Assembly: GCA_038148895.1 (NCBI GenBank)
Contig: JBBVGQ010000001.1
Direction: 5' to 3' (one strand)
DNA length: 64,000 bases
Source: Tamlana sp038148895
GTDB lineage: Bacteria > Bacteroidota > Bacteroidia > Flavobacteriales > Flavobacteriaceae
Under the pieces are notes generated by a model. The model saw nothing but the letters and a program-made list of their open reading frames with translations, had not been told where the DNA came from and searched no databases. Made by a program: the position numbers and the translations under genes. This document shows, in pieces, positions 52,286 through 61,379 of this stretch (the stretch's first letter is position 1; each line of letters opens with the position of its first letter).

Positions 52286-52738
52286 ATGAAAGTAGTCGTT
52301 CAAAGAGTTTCAAAAGCAAGCGTAACAATTGATGGTTCAAAAGTGGCTTCCATTGAAAAGGGACTTTTGATTTTGTTGGGTATTGTTGATGATGATACTC
52401 AAGAAGATATCAAATGGCTATCAAATAAAATAGCAAATCTGCGTGTTTTTGGTGATGATAATGGGGTAATGAACAACTCCATAAACGATGTTGATGCCGA
52501 TGCCATCGTGGTAAGCCAATTTACATTACATGCATCAACCAAAAAAGGAAATAGACCAAGTTACATTAAAGCTGCCAAACCAGATGTTGCCATTCCTTTG
52601 TATAAACGTTTTGTAGAACAACTTGAGGCCGATTTAAACAAGAAAGTACAAACTGGGGAATTTGGCGCCGACATGAAAGTGGAGTTGCTCAATGATGGTC
52701 CAGTTACTATAATAATTGACTCGAAAAACAAGGAATAA
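52286..52738 (+). CDS. dtd: D-aminoacyl-tRNA deacylase
   Basis: A 150-aa dimeric proofreading enzyme that removes D-amino acids from tRNA. Family motifs MKVVVQRVSKASV at the N-terminus, SQFTLHA near 77-83 and GPVTIIIDS near 139-147. Its last base overlaps the ATG of the next gene (TAATG). It also resembles Dtd proteins that clear Gly-tRNA-Ala. Confidence 0.93.
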   Translation: MKVVVQRVSKASVTIDGSKVASIEKGLLILLGIVDDDTQEDIKWLSNKIANLRVFGDDNGVMNNSINDVDADAIVVSQFTLHASTKKGNRPSYIKAAKPDVAIPLYKRFVEQLEADLNKKVQTGEFGADMKVELLNDGPVTIIIDSKNKE

Positions 52739-53256
52739 TGGCGTCGATTTTTGGACATGGTGCCGTTGGCTTTACACTTACAAAAGTACTGGATTCAAAA
52801 AATACTAAGTGGTTGCTCATTGCTGCTATTATTTCAACTATCCTTCCAGATATTGATGTTTTGGCTTTTAAGTTAGGTGTGCCTTATGAACACCCATTTG
52901 GGCATCGTGGGTTTACACATTCCATCCTTTTTGCAATTTTATGGGCACTGTTATTAATGTTTACTGTTGGACGAAAGTATAAGTCCATTTGGTTTTTGGT
53001 CATTTTTTTATCGACTTTATCGCATGGAATTTTGGATGCCATGACTTCAGGCGGTCGGGGTGTTGGTTTTTTTATTCCATTTAGCAACGAGCGTTACTTT
53101 TTTCCCTTTAGGGAAATCAAGGTTTCACCGTTAGGGGTAAGCCGATTTTTTTCCAGTTGGGGGATAAAAGTGCTTTTTAGCGAAATTAAATATATTTTAT
53201 TCCCTTGTTTTCTTATATTTCTCGTAAGATTTTTTTACTTTAAAATGAAGAAATAA
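52738..53256 (+). CDS. Membrane-bound metal-dependent hydrolase (YdjM-like)
   Basis: A 172-aa inner-membrane protein with several hydrophobic segments. HGAVGFTLTKVLDS near 6-19, LPDIDVLAF, HRGFTHSILFAI near 56-67 and SHGILDAMTSGGRGVGFFIP are conserved YdjM family features, with His/Asp residues that could bind metal. The substrate is unknown. It overlaps dtd by one base. Confidence 0.82.
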   Translation: MASIFGHGAVGFTLTKVLDSKNTKWLLIAAIISTILPDIDVLAFKLGVPYEHPFGHRGFTHSILFAILWALLLMFTVGRKYKSIWFLVIFLSTLSHGILDAMTSGGRGVGFFIPFSNERYFFPFREIKVSPLGVSRFFSSWGIKVLFSEIKYILFPCFLIFLVRFFYFKMKK

Positions 53257-53340
53257 GGTGTAGGTTACAAACATGACAAATCTCATCTTTGTAAAAGTAT
53301 TTCTTATTTACCTTTATTTTTTTAGCTCTAAAGCCAACTT

Positions 53341-55254
53341 ATGCAAGCAAAATACCTACTTAAGTTTTTACTTCTTTTTGTTCTTCTTAAAGGATTTTCC
53401 CAAAACAATTATTATTCGAGTTTAACCATTCCAGCAAAACTGGATGAATATGCAAACGCGGTTGTAAGATCTTATGATACGGAAATCAGTTTAACATCTA
53501 CCGATGAAATGCTTGTTAAAAGAAAACGTATAGTTACCGTTTTAAATAAAAAGGGAAATAGCAATGTTGATGCCTACGTGCATTATGATAATAATATAAA
53601 AATAATAACACTCGAGGCCTTGGTTTATAATCAGTATGGTGCGCTTATTAAAAAAATTAAAAAGAAGGATTTTAAGGATGAAAGTGCTGTTGACGGTGGT
53701 ACACTGTATTCTGATTCTAGGGTTAAATATTTAGAATATACTCCAATTTCGTACCCATACACTATTGAATTTGTCTGTGAAACATCAACAGAAAATACTG
53801 CCTTTATTCCGTCATTCAATCCTTTAACAGATTCATATGTTGGAGTTGAAAGCAGCTCATACAGCATTAGTTTTCCAGAGTCTATAACTATAAGAAAAAA
53901 GGAAAAGAATTTGGAAGGTTGCGACATACAAAAGGAAGAAGCCCAAGGACAAATTAAGTACAGGGTTAAAAACCTTGAGGCATTTAAACCTGAAGATTAT
54001 AGCCCGCCAGTTTTTGATATTGCCCCAAAAGTATTATTTGCATCGCAGCAATTTACTTTAGAAGGTGTTGCAGCTGAAGTCATGGATTGGAACAGTTTTG
54101 GACATTGGATGTACCGCGATTTGATTGCGAACACTTATGATTTGCCCGAAAGCACAATAAATTCAGTGAAGGATTTAGTAAAGAATGAATCAAATGATAT
54201 CGATAAGGCCAAGAAAATTTATCAGTATGTTCAGGATAAAGTTAGGTATATAAGTGTTCAGGTCGGTATTGGTGGATGGAAGCCTTTTAATGCCTCTGAA
54301 GTTGACAGGTTAGGTTATGGTGACTGCAAGGCTTTAACTAATTATACACGTGCCCTATTAATGGCGGTAGGCGTAGAGTCTAACTATACGGTGGTTTATG
54401 CAGGAAGTTCTCAAAGAAGTTTGGAGAGTGACTTTGCTGCAATGCAAGGAAACCATGTTATTCTAAATATACCGAGCCCAGAAGAAAATATCTGGTTGGA
54501 GTGCACCAGTCAAAAGCTACCATTTGGTTTTATTGGAGATTTTACGGACGATAGAGATGTTTTGGTTATAACCCCAGAGGGAGGTAAAATTGAGCACACC
54601 AAAAAATATTCTACAGAAGAGAATACACAACATATTAAAGGGGAGTATATCATTTCAAGTGATGGATTCATTGATGCAAAAGCTAATATTATTTCAAAAG
54701 GTATTCAATATGATGATAAGTATTGGTTGGAAACTCAGGCAGAGCGCGATTTAGATTTACATTATAAAAAGAGATGGAAGTACATTAATACGGTAACAAT
54801 TGATAAAATGACCCTAAAAAATGATAAAACAAACATTGCCTTTAAGGAAAGTATAGATTTTCACGCTTCAAATTATACAAAAAAGGCCGGGAATAGAATG
54901 TTACTAACAGTAAATGCATTGAATAGGAACACACATGTGCCAGATCGGTATAAGACCAGAAAATATCCATTAAAAATCAAAAGGGGTTTTATTTATGAGG
55001 ACGACGTAAAGATTACATTGCCTTTAGATTATGAAGTAGAATCTTTGCCCAAGAACATTTTGGTCGAAAATAAATTTGGTATCTATAAAGCTGAATTCAT
55101 CAAACAAAATGACAGTACGGTGGTTTACAAAAGAAAATGGGTTGTTAATGACGGAGAATTTCCTAAAGAAGACTATGAAGACTTCAGGTCTTTTTTCAAA
55201 GATGTATCTCGGTATGATAATTCAAAAATTGCACTAATAAAAACCCAACTATAA
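53341..55254 (+). CDS. DUF3857/transglutaminase-like exported protein, active triad
   Basis: 637 aa with a signal peptide (YLLKFLLLFVLLKGFSQ). DUF3857 occupies the N-terminal part and a transglutaminase-like domain the middle: the catalytic cysteine is in YGDCKALTNYTRALL (about C328), the histidine in GNHVILNI (about 371), and an acidic residue in WLECTSQ. The remainder is a beta-rich C-terminal part. The family is common in Bacteroidota surface or periplasm; substrate unknown. It has a tandem relative directly downstream. Confidence 0.8.
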   Translation: MQAKYLLKFLLLFVLLKGFSQNNYYSSLTIPAKLDEYANAVVRSYDTEISLTSTDEMLVKRKRIVTVLNKKGNSNVDAYVHYDNNIKIITLEALVYNQYGALIKKIKKKDFKDESAVDGGTLYSDSRVKYLEYTPISYPYTIEFVCETSTENTAFIPSFNPLTDSYVGVESSSYSISFPESITIRKKEKNLEGCDIQKEEAQGQIKYRVKNLEAFKPEDYSPPVFDIAPKVLFASQQFTLEGVAAEVMDWNSFGHWMYRDLIANTYDLPESTINSVKDLVKNESNDIDKAKKIYQYVQDKVRYISVQVGIGGWKPFNASEVDRLGYGDCKALTNYTRALLMAVGVESNYTVVYAGSSQRSLESDFAAMQGNHVILNIPSPEENIWLECTSQKLPFGFIGDFTDDRDVLVITPEGGKIEHTKKYSTEENTQHIKGEYIISSDGFIDAKANIISKGIQYDDKYWLETQAERDLDLHYKKRWKYINTVTIDKMTLKNDKTNIAFKESIDFHASNYTKKAGNRMLLTVNALNRNTHVPDRYKTRKYPLKIKRGFIYEDDVKITLPLDYEVESLPKNILVENKFGIYKAEFIKQNDSTVVYKRKWVVNDGEFPKEDYEDFRSFFKDVSRYDNSKIALIKTQL

Positions 55255-55265
55255 AAATACCTCAT

Positions 55266-57293
55266 ATGAAAATTAGAATTTTATTGCTATCGCTCTCTGT
55301 TTCGTTTATTTCAAATGGTCAAAACTACAAATTTGGTAAGGTTTCAAAGGAAGAACTAATGGAAAAGATTAGCCCGTTAGATTCTTCTGCCTCAGCAGCC
55401 TATTTGTACAAATACCGCAGAACACATATTGAGTACAGGCAGGGTCAAGGATTTTATATAGAAACAGATGTACATCAGCGAATAAAAATATATACTAAAG
55501 AGGGTTTTGGTTATGCAACAAAAAGCATCAATTTACATGTAAGCAATAATGAAAATGAAGAGGTTGTTGGATTAAAGGCCTATACCTACAATTTAGATGA
55601 TGACAAAATTGTTGAAACCAAGTTGGAAAAGGACGGGGTATTTGAAACACAAGAGTCCAAATATAGAAATCAACAAAAGTTTACCATGCCCAATTTGAAG
55701 GAGGGAAGTGTTATTGAGTTTAAATATACGATTAACTCACCATTTTATTGGAATGTAGAAAACTTTGAATTTCAACATGCCATACCGGTAAAGGAGCTTT
55801 ATGCTGTGTTTGAAACACCAGAATATTTCAATTTTAAGATAAATCCAAAGGGATTTCTTAGGGTAACTCCAAGACAGGAAAGAGGCTCGGGTAAAATTCT
55901 TTTCAGTGATAAAGTGAGAGGTGGAGGCGGTATGAGCGGTGCAGGTCTAAGTGGACCCACAATAACAACCTACACCAATACATCTGTGGATTTTGTAAAG
56001 TATTCAACATATTATACTTTTAAGGACGTACCTGCATTAAAAGATGAGCCTTTTGTAAATAACATCGATAATTATCGTTCTGCTGTTAAATATGAATTAT
56101 CGTATACAAGCTTTCCTCAGTCACCTTTCAAATATTATTCAACCACTTGGGAAGATGTAGTTAAAACCATTTATGATAGTTCTGCCTTTGGGAACGAATT
56201 GGAAAAAACAGGATATTTTGAAGATGAGGTTGATGCGCTTGTAGCATCCGTTTCAAATCCTATGGAAAAAGCGGCATTGATTTATCATTTTGTGAAATCG
56301 AAGGTAAAATGGAACAGGTATTATGGGAAATATACTGATGATGGAGTAAAGAAAGCCTATCAAACAAAAACTGGCAATGTAGCTGAAATAAACCTCATGC
56401 TAACAGCTATGTTGCGCTATGTTGGCTTAAATGCCAATCCTGTTTTAATAAGTACACGAAATAATGGAATACCGTTGTTTCCAACATTAGATGGCTATAA
56501 TTATGTTATTGCAGCCATTGAATCCCCAGAAGGTGTAATTTTATTAGATGCCACAAATGAGTATGGAACACCCAATGTATTGCCTTTAAGAACCTTAAAT
56601 TGGGAAGGAAGAATTGTTAGAGAAGATAAGTCTTCATCAACGATCAATTTATACCCCAAACAAAAATCGCAGGATAAATTGACTATGATGGTCAATTTGA
56701 CGAGTGTAGGCGGATTAGAAGGAAGTATAAGGTCTATAAAGACCAATCATCACGCTATGACATATAGAAAAAGATACCTTGAAACCGACCATGATCAGTA
56801 CCTTGAGGATCTTGAAAATAAGTATGGTGGTATGGAGATTGAAGAATTTTCGGTTAAAAATGAAAATGATTTGTCAAAACCAGTTATGGAGTCCTACAAA
56901 TTTTCAATTGAAAGTCAGGCAGACGTCATAGACGACAAAATATATTTTTCACCACTATTCTTTTTAAGGTCAAAAGAGAACCCCTTTAAGTTAGAAAAGC
57001 GAGAATTTCCTATTGATTTTAGTTATCCGTCCAGCATTAAATACATGGTAATTGTGAATTTGCCTGAGGGATACAAAGTAGAATCGATCCCCGAGCCCGC
57101 TGCTATGGTATTGCCTGAAAACTTAGGGGGCTTTAAATATAATTTGGAGGCTAGAGGGACTAATATTCAAATTATAGTAGATACTGAAATTAATGAAGCC
57201 ATTATATCCCCTATTTATTATGATGCTTTAAAAGCTTATTTTAGCAAACTCGTAGAAAAAGAATCAGAACAAATAGTTTTAACAAAAGTATAA
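55266..57293 (+). CDS. DUF3857 protein with degenerate transglutaminase domain
   Basis: A 675-aa tandem relative of the preceding gene, with a signal peptide (LLSLSVSFISNGQ). The transglutaminase-like part is clear (LIYHFVKSKVKWNRYYG and LTAMLRYVGLNANPVLIST), but at the usual cysteine position it reads TGNVAEINLML (about 370), and the histidine position is Tyr in GYNYVIAAI; LDATNEYG keeps the Asp. It is therefore probably non-catalytic. The MazG-like gene overlaps its stop by one base. Confidence 0.8.
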   Translation: MKIRILLLSLSVSFISNGQNYKFGKVSKEELMEKISPLDSSASAAYLYKYRRTHIEYRQGQGFYIETDVHQRIKIYTKEGFGYATKSINLHVSNNENEEVVGLKAYTYNLDDDKIVETKLEKDGVFETQESKYRNQQKFTMPNLKEGSVIEFKYTINSPFYWNVENFEFQHAIPVKELYAVFETPEYFNFKINPKGFLRVTPRQERGSGKILFSDKVRGGGGMSGAGLSGPTITTYTNTSVDFVKYSTYYTFKDVPALKDEPFVNNIDNYRSAVKYELSYTSFPQSPFKYYSTTWEDVVKTIYDSSAFGNELEKTGYFEDEVDALVASVSNPMEKAALIYHFVKSKVKWNRYYGKYTDDGVKKAYQTKTGNVAEINLMLTAMLRYVGLNANPVLISTRNNGIPLFPTLDGYNYVIAAIESPEGVILLDATNEYGTPNVLPLRTLNWEGRIVREDKSSSTINLYPKQKSQDKLTMMVNLTSVGGLEGSIRSIKTNHHAMTYRKRYLETDHDQYLEDLENKYGGMEIEEFSVKNENDLSKPVMESYKFSIESQADVIDDKIYFSPLFFLRSKENPFKLEKREFPIDFSYPSSIKYMVIVNLPEGYKVESIPEPAAMVLPENLGGFKYNLEARGTNIQIIVDTEINEAIISPIYYDALKAYFSKLVEKESEQIVLTKV

Positions 57294-57619
57294 TGGACAT
57301 AAAAAACGCTCAAAAAATAGTTGATGATTGGATTAAAGACCACGGTGTTCGCTATTTTAATGAACTCACCAATATGGCACAATTAACCGAAGAGGTCGGT
57401 GAGGTTGCGCGAATTATTGCTCGCAGATATGGTGAGCAGAGCGAAAAGGAAAGCGATAAAAACAAAGACCTTGGTGAAGAATTGGCAGATGTGCTTTTTG
57501 TCGTTTTGTGTTTGGCCAACCAAACCAATGTAAATTTGCAGGAAGCTTTTGATAAGAGAATGGACAAGAAAGCAAAACGAGACCACGATAGGCACCACAA
57601 TAACGAAAAATTAAAATAA
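57293..57619 (+). CDS. MazG-like nucleotide pyrophosphohydrolase
   Basis: A 108-aa all-helical protein. EEVGEVARIIARR near 28-40 and EELADVLFVVLCLAN near 62-76 carry the ExxE and ExxD metal-binding pattern of MazG/dUTPase-like pyrophosphatases. It would hydrolyse a nucleoside triphosphate to the monophosphate as a housekeeping enzyme. It ends just before a terminator. Confidence 0.85.
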   Translation: MDIKNAQKIVDDWIKDHGVRYFNELTNMAQLTEEVGEVARIIARRYGEQSEKESDKNKDLGEELADVLFVVLCLANQTNVNLQEAFDKRMDKKAKRDHDRHHNNEKLK

Positions 57620-57636
57620 ATTATAAGTATCTTTGG

Positions 57637-57664
57637 GCGCTTCTTTTTAAGAAGCGCTTTTTTT
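57637..57664 (+). terminator. Intrinsic terminator after the MazG-like gene
   Basis: GCGCTTCTT pairs perfectly with AAGAAGCGC around TTT, followed by seven T residues. It ends the transcript that contains the two DUF3857 genes. Confidence 0.9.
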
Positions 57665-57706
57665 GTGCTCGACGGTGTTGGGTATCAAACATTTTAATTT
57701 TTTACA

Positions 57707-58933
57707 ATGAATTTTACGCTTCATAAATCGCAAATCACTAGTCGTCAATCTGAAATCACAATAACGGGTTCAAAAAGTGAATCGAACAGGTTATTGCTGT
57801 TGCAGGCACTCTATCCAGAATTTAAACTTGAAAATGTTTCAAATTCAGACGATAGCGAATTAATGACCAAGGCTTTGGCATCTTCTGAGAAAGTGGTTGA
57901 TATCCATCATGCGGGTACAGCCATGCGTTTTTTAACGGCATATTTTTCTATTCAAGAGGGAAGGGAAACCATACTTACCGGTTCAAAACGGATGAAAGAA
58001 CGCCCTATCAAAATTTTAGTTGATGCATTAACCGATCTTGGCGTAGATATTAGTTACGAAGAAAATGAAGGCTTTCCACCAATAAGAATTCAGGGAAAAA
58101 AATTGACCAAACATAAAGTCTCGCTAAAGGCAAATGTGAGCAGTCAATATATTTCGGCTTTATTATTGATTGCTTCAAGACTTGAAAATGGATTGGAACT
58201 GACCCTTGAAGGTGAAATCACTTCAGTGCCCTATATAAAAATGACCTTAAGTTTATTGGATGAAATTGGTGTTGAAAATCATTTTCAAAATAATAAAATA
58301 ACTGTAAAACCATCCACTGGAAACCTTCAACCAAAAACATTGACAGTGGAATCCGATTGGTCGTCAGCATCATATTACTTTAGCATTGTGGCATTATGCC
58401 CTGCAGGAACAGAAATAACATTATCTTCCTACAAAGAAAACTCGTTGCAGGGAGATTCTTGTTTGGTTGATATTTATAAACATTTTGGCGTTTCAACGGT
58501 ATTTAAGGGAAATTCAGTAACCTTAAAAAAGGTGAATAAAAATCTCGAACCTTTAACTTTAGACTTGAAAAATGCGCCTGATATTGCCCAAACCATTGCT
58601 GTGACCTGTTTCGCCTTAGGAATAAAATGTGATTTAACGGGTCTTCACACCCTAAAAATTAAGGAAACGGACAGATTGGTTGCTTTAAAAACCGAAATTA
58701 AAAAGTTAGGTGGTCAAGTTGAAATTACCGATAAATCATTACACCTTTCGGCCTCAACAAATATCAAGGAAATGGTTTCAATAACTACTTATAACGATCA
58801 CAGAATGGCCATGGCATTCGCACCTTTGGCATTAAAAACCAACATTATCATAGAAGACGCCATGGTGGTTTCAAAATCCTATCCAACGTTTTGGGATGAT
58901 CTAAAATCCATCGGATTTCAATTAACCAAATAA
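57707..58933 (+). CDS. aroA: 3-phosphoshikimate 1-carboxyvinyltransferase (EPSP synthase)
   Basis: A 408-aa shikimate-pathway enzyme. The N-terminal GSKSESNRLLLLQ motif near 22-34 includes the conserved Lys/Ser region, HAGTAMRFLTAYFS is near 65-78, and ETDRLVALKTEIKKLG is near 317-332. Slightly shorter than the usual 430. It starts 43 bases after the terminator and precedes queA by 79 bases. Confidence 0.93.
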   Translation: MNFTLHKSQITSRQSEITITGSKSESNRLLLLQALYPEFKLENVSNSDDSELMTKALASSEKVVDIHHAGTAMRFLTAYFSIQEGRETILTGSKRMKERPIKILVDALTDLGVDISYEENEGFPPIRIQGKKLTKHKVSLKANVSSQYISALLLIASRLENGLELTLEGEITSVPYIKMTLSLLDEIGVENHFQNNKITVKPSTGNLQPKTLTVESDWSSASYYFSIVALCPAGTEITLSSYKENSLQGDSCLVDIYKHFGVSTVFKGNSVTLKKVNKNLEPLTLDLKNAPDIAQTIAVTCFALGIKCDLTGLHTLKIKETDRLVALKTEIKKLGGQVEITDKSLHLSASTNIKEMVSITTYNDHRMAMAFAPLALKTNIIIEDAMVVSKSYPTFWDDLKSIGFQLTK

Positions 58934-58948
58934 TAATCACCCATTTAC

Positions 58949-58980
58949 TTGACAACCCCTGTTTTGAGATTGTATATTTG
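58949..58980 (+). promoter_or_regulatory. Promoter of queA
   Basis: TTG at 58949-58951, 21-base spacer and TATATTTG at 58973-58980, matching the Bacteroidota promoter well. The start would be near 58987, 26 bases before the queA ATG. Confidence 0.6.
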
Positions 58981-59012
58981 CAACTTTGCAAAAATTAAAT
59001 AAAAATAAATAG

Positions 59013-60062
59013 ATGAAATTATCACACTTCGGATTCGATTTACCGAACGAATTATTAGCAGAATATCCAGCGGAAAACAGAGATGAATCTCGTTTAATGG
59101 TATTGGACAGAAAAAAACAAACCATTGAACATAAAATGTTTAAAGATTTAATTGACTACTTTAATGAAGACGATGTTCTAATCTTAAACAACACCAAGGT
59201 TTTTCCTGCTAGATTGTACGGTAACAAAGAAAAAACAGGTGCAAGAATAGAGGTGTTTTTGTTGAGGGAGCTCAATCAAGAGCAACGTCTCTGGGATGTT
59301 TTGGTAGATCCTGCCCGTAAAATAAGAATTGGCAATAAGTTATATTTTGGTGATGACGACACTTTGGTTGCTGAGGTCATTGATAATACTACCTCGCGCG
59401 GACGTACCTTACGTTTTTTATATGATGGTTCGTACCGTGAGTTCCGTTTAAAATTAAATGAACTTGGTGAAACACCGCTTCCTAAATATATTAAAAGAAA
59501 TGTTGAACCAGAGGATGAGGACCGCTACCAAACCATTTTCGCAAAGCACGAAGGGGCAGTAGCCGCGCCAACAGCCGGACTGCACTTTTCAAAACATCTT
59601 TTGAAGCGTTTGGAGATTAAAGGCGTCAACTTTGCAGAGGTGACCTTACATGTTGGTCTAGGTACGTTTAATCCAGTTGAGGTTGAAGATTTGTCTAAGC
59701 ATAAAATGGATAGCGAAGAGCTAAAAATTGATGCAAAGGCGGTAGAAATAGTTAACAAAGGAATCAAAAACAAGAAACGTGTTTGTGCCGTGGGTACAAC
59801 AGCTATGCGTGCCATTGAAAGCGCAGTATCTTCAAACGGAATGCTAAATGAAGTTGATGGTTGGACCAATAAATTTATCTTCCCTCCGTACGATTTCAGC
59901 ATTGCTAATTGCATGATTACCAATTTCCACACGCCAAAATCCACGCTTTTAATGATGGTGTCTGCTTTTGCAGGTCACGATTTTATAAAACGTGCCTACG
60001 AAGAGGCTATCAAAGAAAAGTATAAGTTTTACAGTTATGGCGATGCCATGCTGATTTTGTAA
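59013..60062 (+). CDS. queA: S-adenosylmethionine:tRNA ribosyltransferase-isomerase
   Basis: A 349-aa enzyme adding the epoxycyclopentanediol precursor during queuosine synthesis on tRNA. DESRLMVLDR near 24-33, AAPTAGLHFS near 185-194, and LHVGLGTFNPVE near 212-223 are QueA signatures. It is followed by its own terminator. Confidence 0.94.
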   Translation: MKLSHFGFDLPNELLAEYPAENRDESRLMVLDRKKQTIEHKMFKDLIDYFNEDDVLILNNTKVFPARLYGNKEKTGARIEVFLLRELNQEQRLWDVLVDPARKIRIGNKLYFGDDDTLVAEVIDNTTSRGRTLRFLYDGSYREFRLKLNELGETPLPKYIKRNVEPEDEDRYQTIFAKHEGAVAAPTAGLHFSKHLLKRLEIKGVNFAEVTLHVGLGTFNPVEVEDLSKHKMDSEELKIDAKAVEIVNKGIKNKKRVCAVGTTAMRAIESAVSSNGMLNEVDGWTNKFIFPPYDFSIANCMITNFHTPKSTLLMMVSAFAGHDFIKRAYEEAIKEKYKFYSYGDAMLIL

Positions 60063-60072
60063 AAAATTTAAG

Positions 60073-60096
60073 GCCTTGTTAGTTCAAGGCTTTTTT
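60073..60096 (+). terminator. Intrinsic terminator after queA
   Basis: GCCTTG pairs with CAAGGC around a 6-base loop, then six T residues. It starts 11 bases after the queA stop. Confidence 0.85.
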
Positions 60097-60099
60097 CTT

Positions 60100-60161
60100 G
60101 GGCGTTACCCTGCGGGTCGGGCTTTACGCGCTACACTGTAGCCTGCTTCAATCACTAACGC
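60100..60161 (+). repeat. Interspersed repeat, family A copy 4 (shortened)
   Basis: GGGCGTTACCCTGCGGGTCG at the left, a CTTTACGCGCTACA block, and CAATCACTAACGC at the right. The middle is shorter than in copies 1 and 3. It begins right after the queA terminator. Confidence 0.75.
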
Positions 60162-60235
60162 GGGCTTTGAGTTACCACATTCAAATTGGGATGGTCTAAG
60201 TAAGCATCAGAGTTTGAATGAATCATAATTCGTAA

Positions 60236-60273
60236 TCAAAAATCGTAAATCGTAAATCGATTCATTATTTTTG
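60236..60273 (+). promoter_or_regulatory. Short tandem AATCGTA repeat and -7 box before rlmN
   Basis: AAATCGT recurs several times in 60236-60260, followed by TATTTTTG at 60266-60273, a TAnnTTTG match only 7 bases before the rlmN ATG. A transcript from here could be leaderless. No clear -33 box is seen. Confidence 0.45.
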
Positions 60274-60280
60274 CACATCT

Positions 60281-61321
60281 ATGGAAACCAACAAAAAAGA
60301 CATAAGGGCACTTACCAAAGAACAGTTACGTGATTTTTTTGTAAAGCAAGGCGATAAAGCATTTCGCGGCAATCAAGTTTACGAGTGGCTGTGGCAAAAA
60401 TCTGCTCACACTTTTGAGGATATGACCAATATTTCAAAAGAAACACGCCAAATGTTGGAGGACAATTTTGTAATCAATCATATTAAGGTTGATACCATGC
60501 AGCGTAGCCATGACGGTACCATAAAAAATGCAGTGCGCTTGCACGACGATTTAATTGTGGAATCTGTTTTAATACCTACTCCTACCAGAACAACGGCGTG
60601 TGTATCGAGTCAGGTTGGCTGTAGTTTAGATTGTAAGTTCTGTGCCACAGCGCGTTTAAAGCGTATGCGCAATTTAAATCCTGATGAAATATACGATCAA
60701 GTTGTTGCCATAGATAATGAAAGTAGACTGTATCACAATAGGCCGTTAAGCAATATTGTGTTCATGGGCATGGGCGAACCGCTTATGAATTATAATAATG
60801 TTATTAAAGCCATTGACAAAATTACCTCACCCGAAGGTTTGGGTATGTCGCCAAAGCGTATTGTAGTCTCTACTTCAGGTGTACCAAAAATGATAAAAAA
60901 AATGGCTGATGATGAGGTTAAATTTAAGTTGGCCGTTTCACTTCATTCGGCTATTGATGAGGTGCGCACTTCCATTATGCCGTTCAATGCGACCTTTCCT
61001 TTAAGTGACTTACGTGAAGCTTTACAATATTGGTATGCCAAAACCAAAAACAGAATAACCTATGAATATGTTGTTTGGGATGGCATAAACGACAAAAGAA
61101 AAGACGTAGACGCCTTGGTGGAATTCTGTAAATTCGCCCCTAGCAAAGTCAATCTTATTGAATACAACCCCATTGATGATGGTGAGTTTCAACAGGCCAA
61201 TTCCAAAGCATTGGATATGTACATAAGTGTTCTTGAGGCGAACAATATTACGGTTACTGTGCGTCGAAGCCGGGGCAAGGACATTGATGCTGCATGCGGG
61301 CAATTGGCCAACAAAAGTTGA
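60281..61321 (+). CDS. rlmN: 23S rRNA (adenine2503-C2)/tRNA methyltransferase RlmN
   Basis: A 346-aa radical-SAM methylase. The cluster motif is CSLDCKFC (C-x3-C-x2-C near 111-118), with GMGEPL near 160-165 and the catalytic cysteine region DAACGQL at the C-terminus. It methylates A2503 in 23S rRNA and A37 in some tRNAs. It is separated from the next gene by 58 bases. Confidence 0.94.
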   Translation: METNKKDIRALTKEQLRDFFVKQGDKAFRGNQVYEWLWQKSAHTFEDMTNISKETRQMLEDNFVINHIKVDTMQRSHDGTIKNAVRLHDDLIVESVLIPTPTRTTACVSSQVGCSLDCKFCATARLKRMRNLNPDEIYDQVVAIDNESRLYHNRPLSNIVFMGMGEPLMNYNNVIKAIDKITSPEGLGMSPKRIVVSTSGVPKMIKKMADDEVKFKLAVSLHSAIDEVRTSIMPFNATFPLSDLREALQYWYAKTKNRITYEYVVWDGINDKRKDVDALVEFCKFAPSKVNLIEYNPIDDGEFQQANSKALDMYISVLEANNITVTVRRSRGKDIDAACGQLANKS

Positions 61322-61379
61322 TTAGATTTTTATTTCTAAAGATGATGGTTTCATCTGAAATATTATCTTTGGGTTTCCA

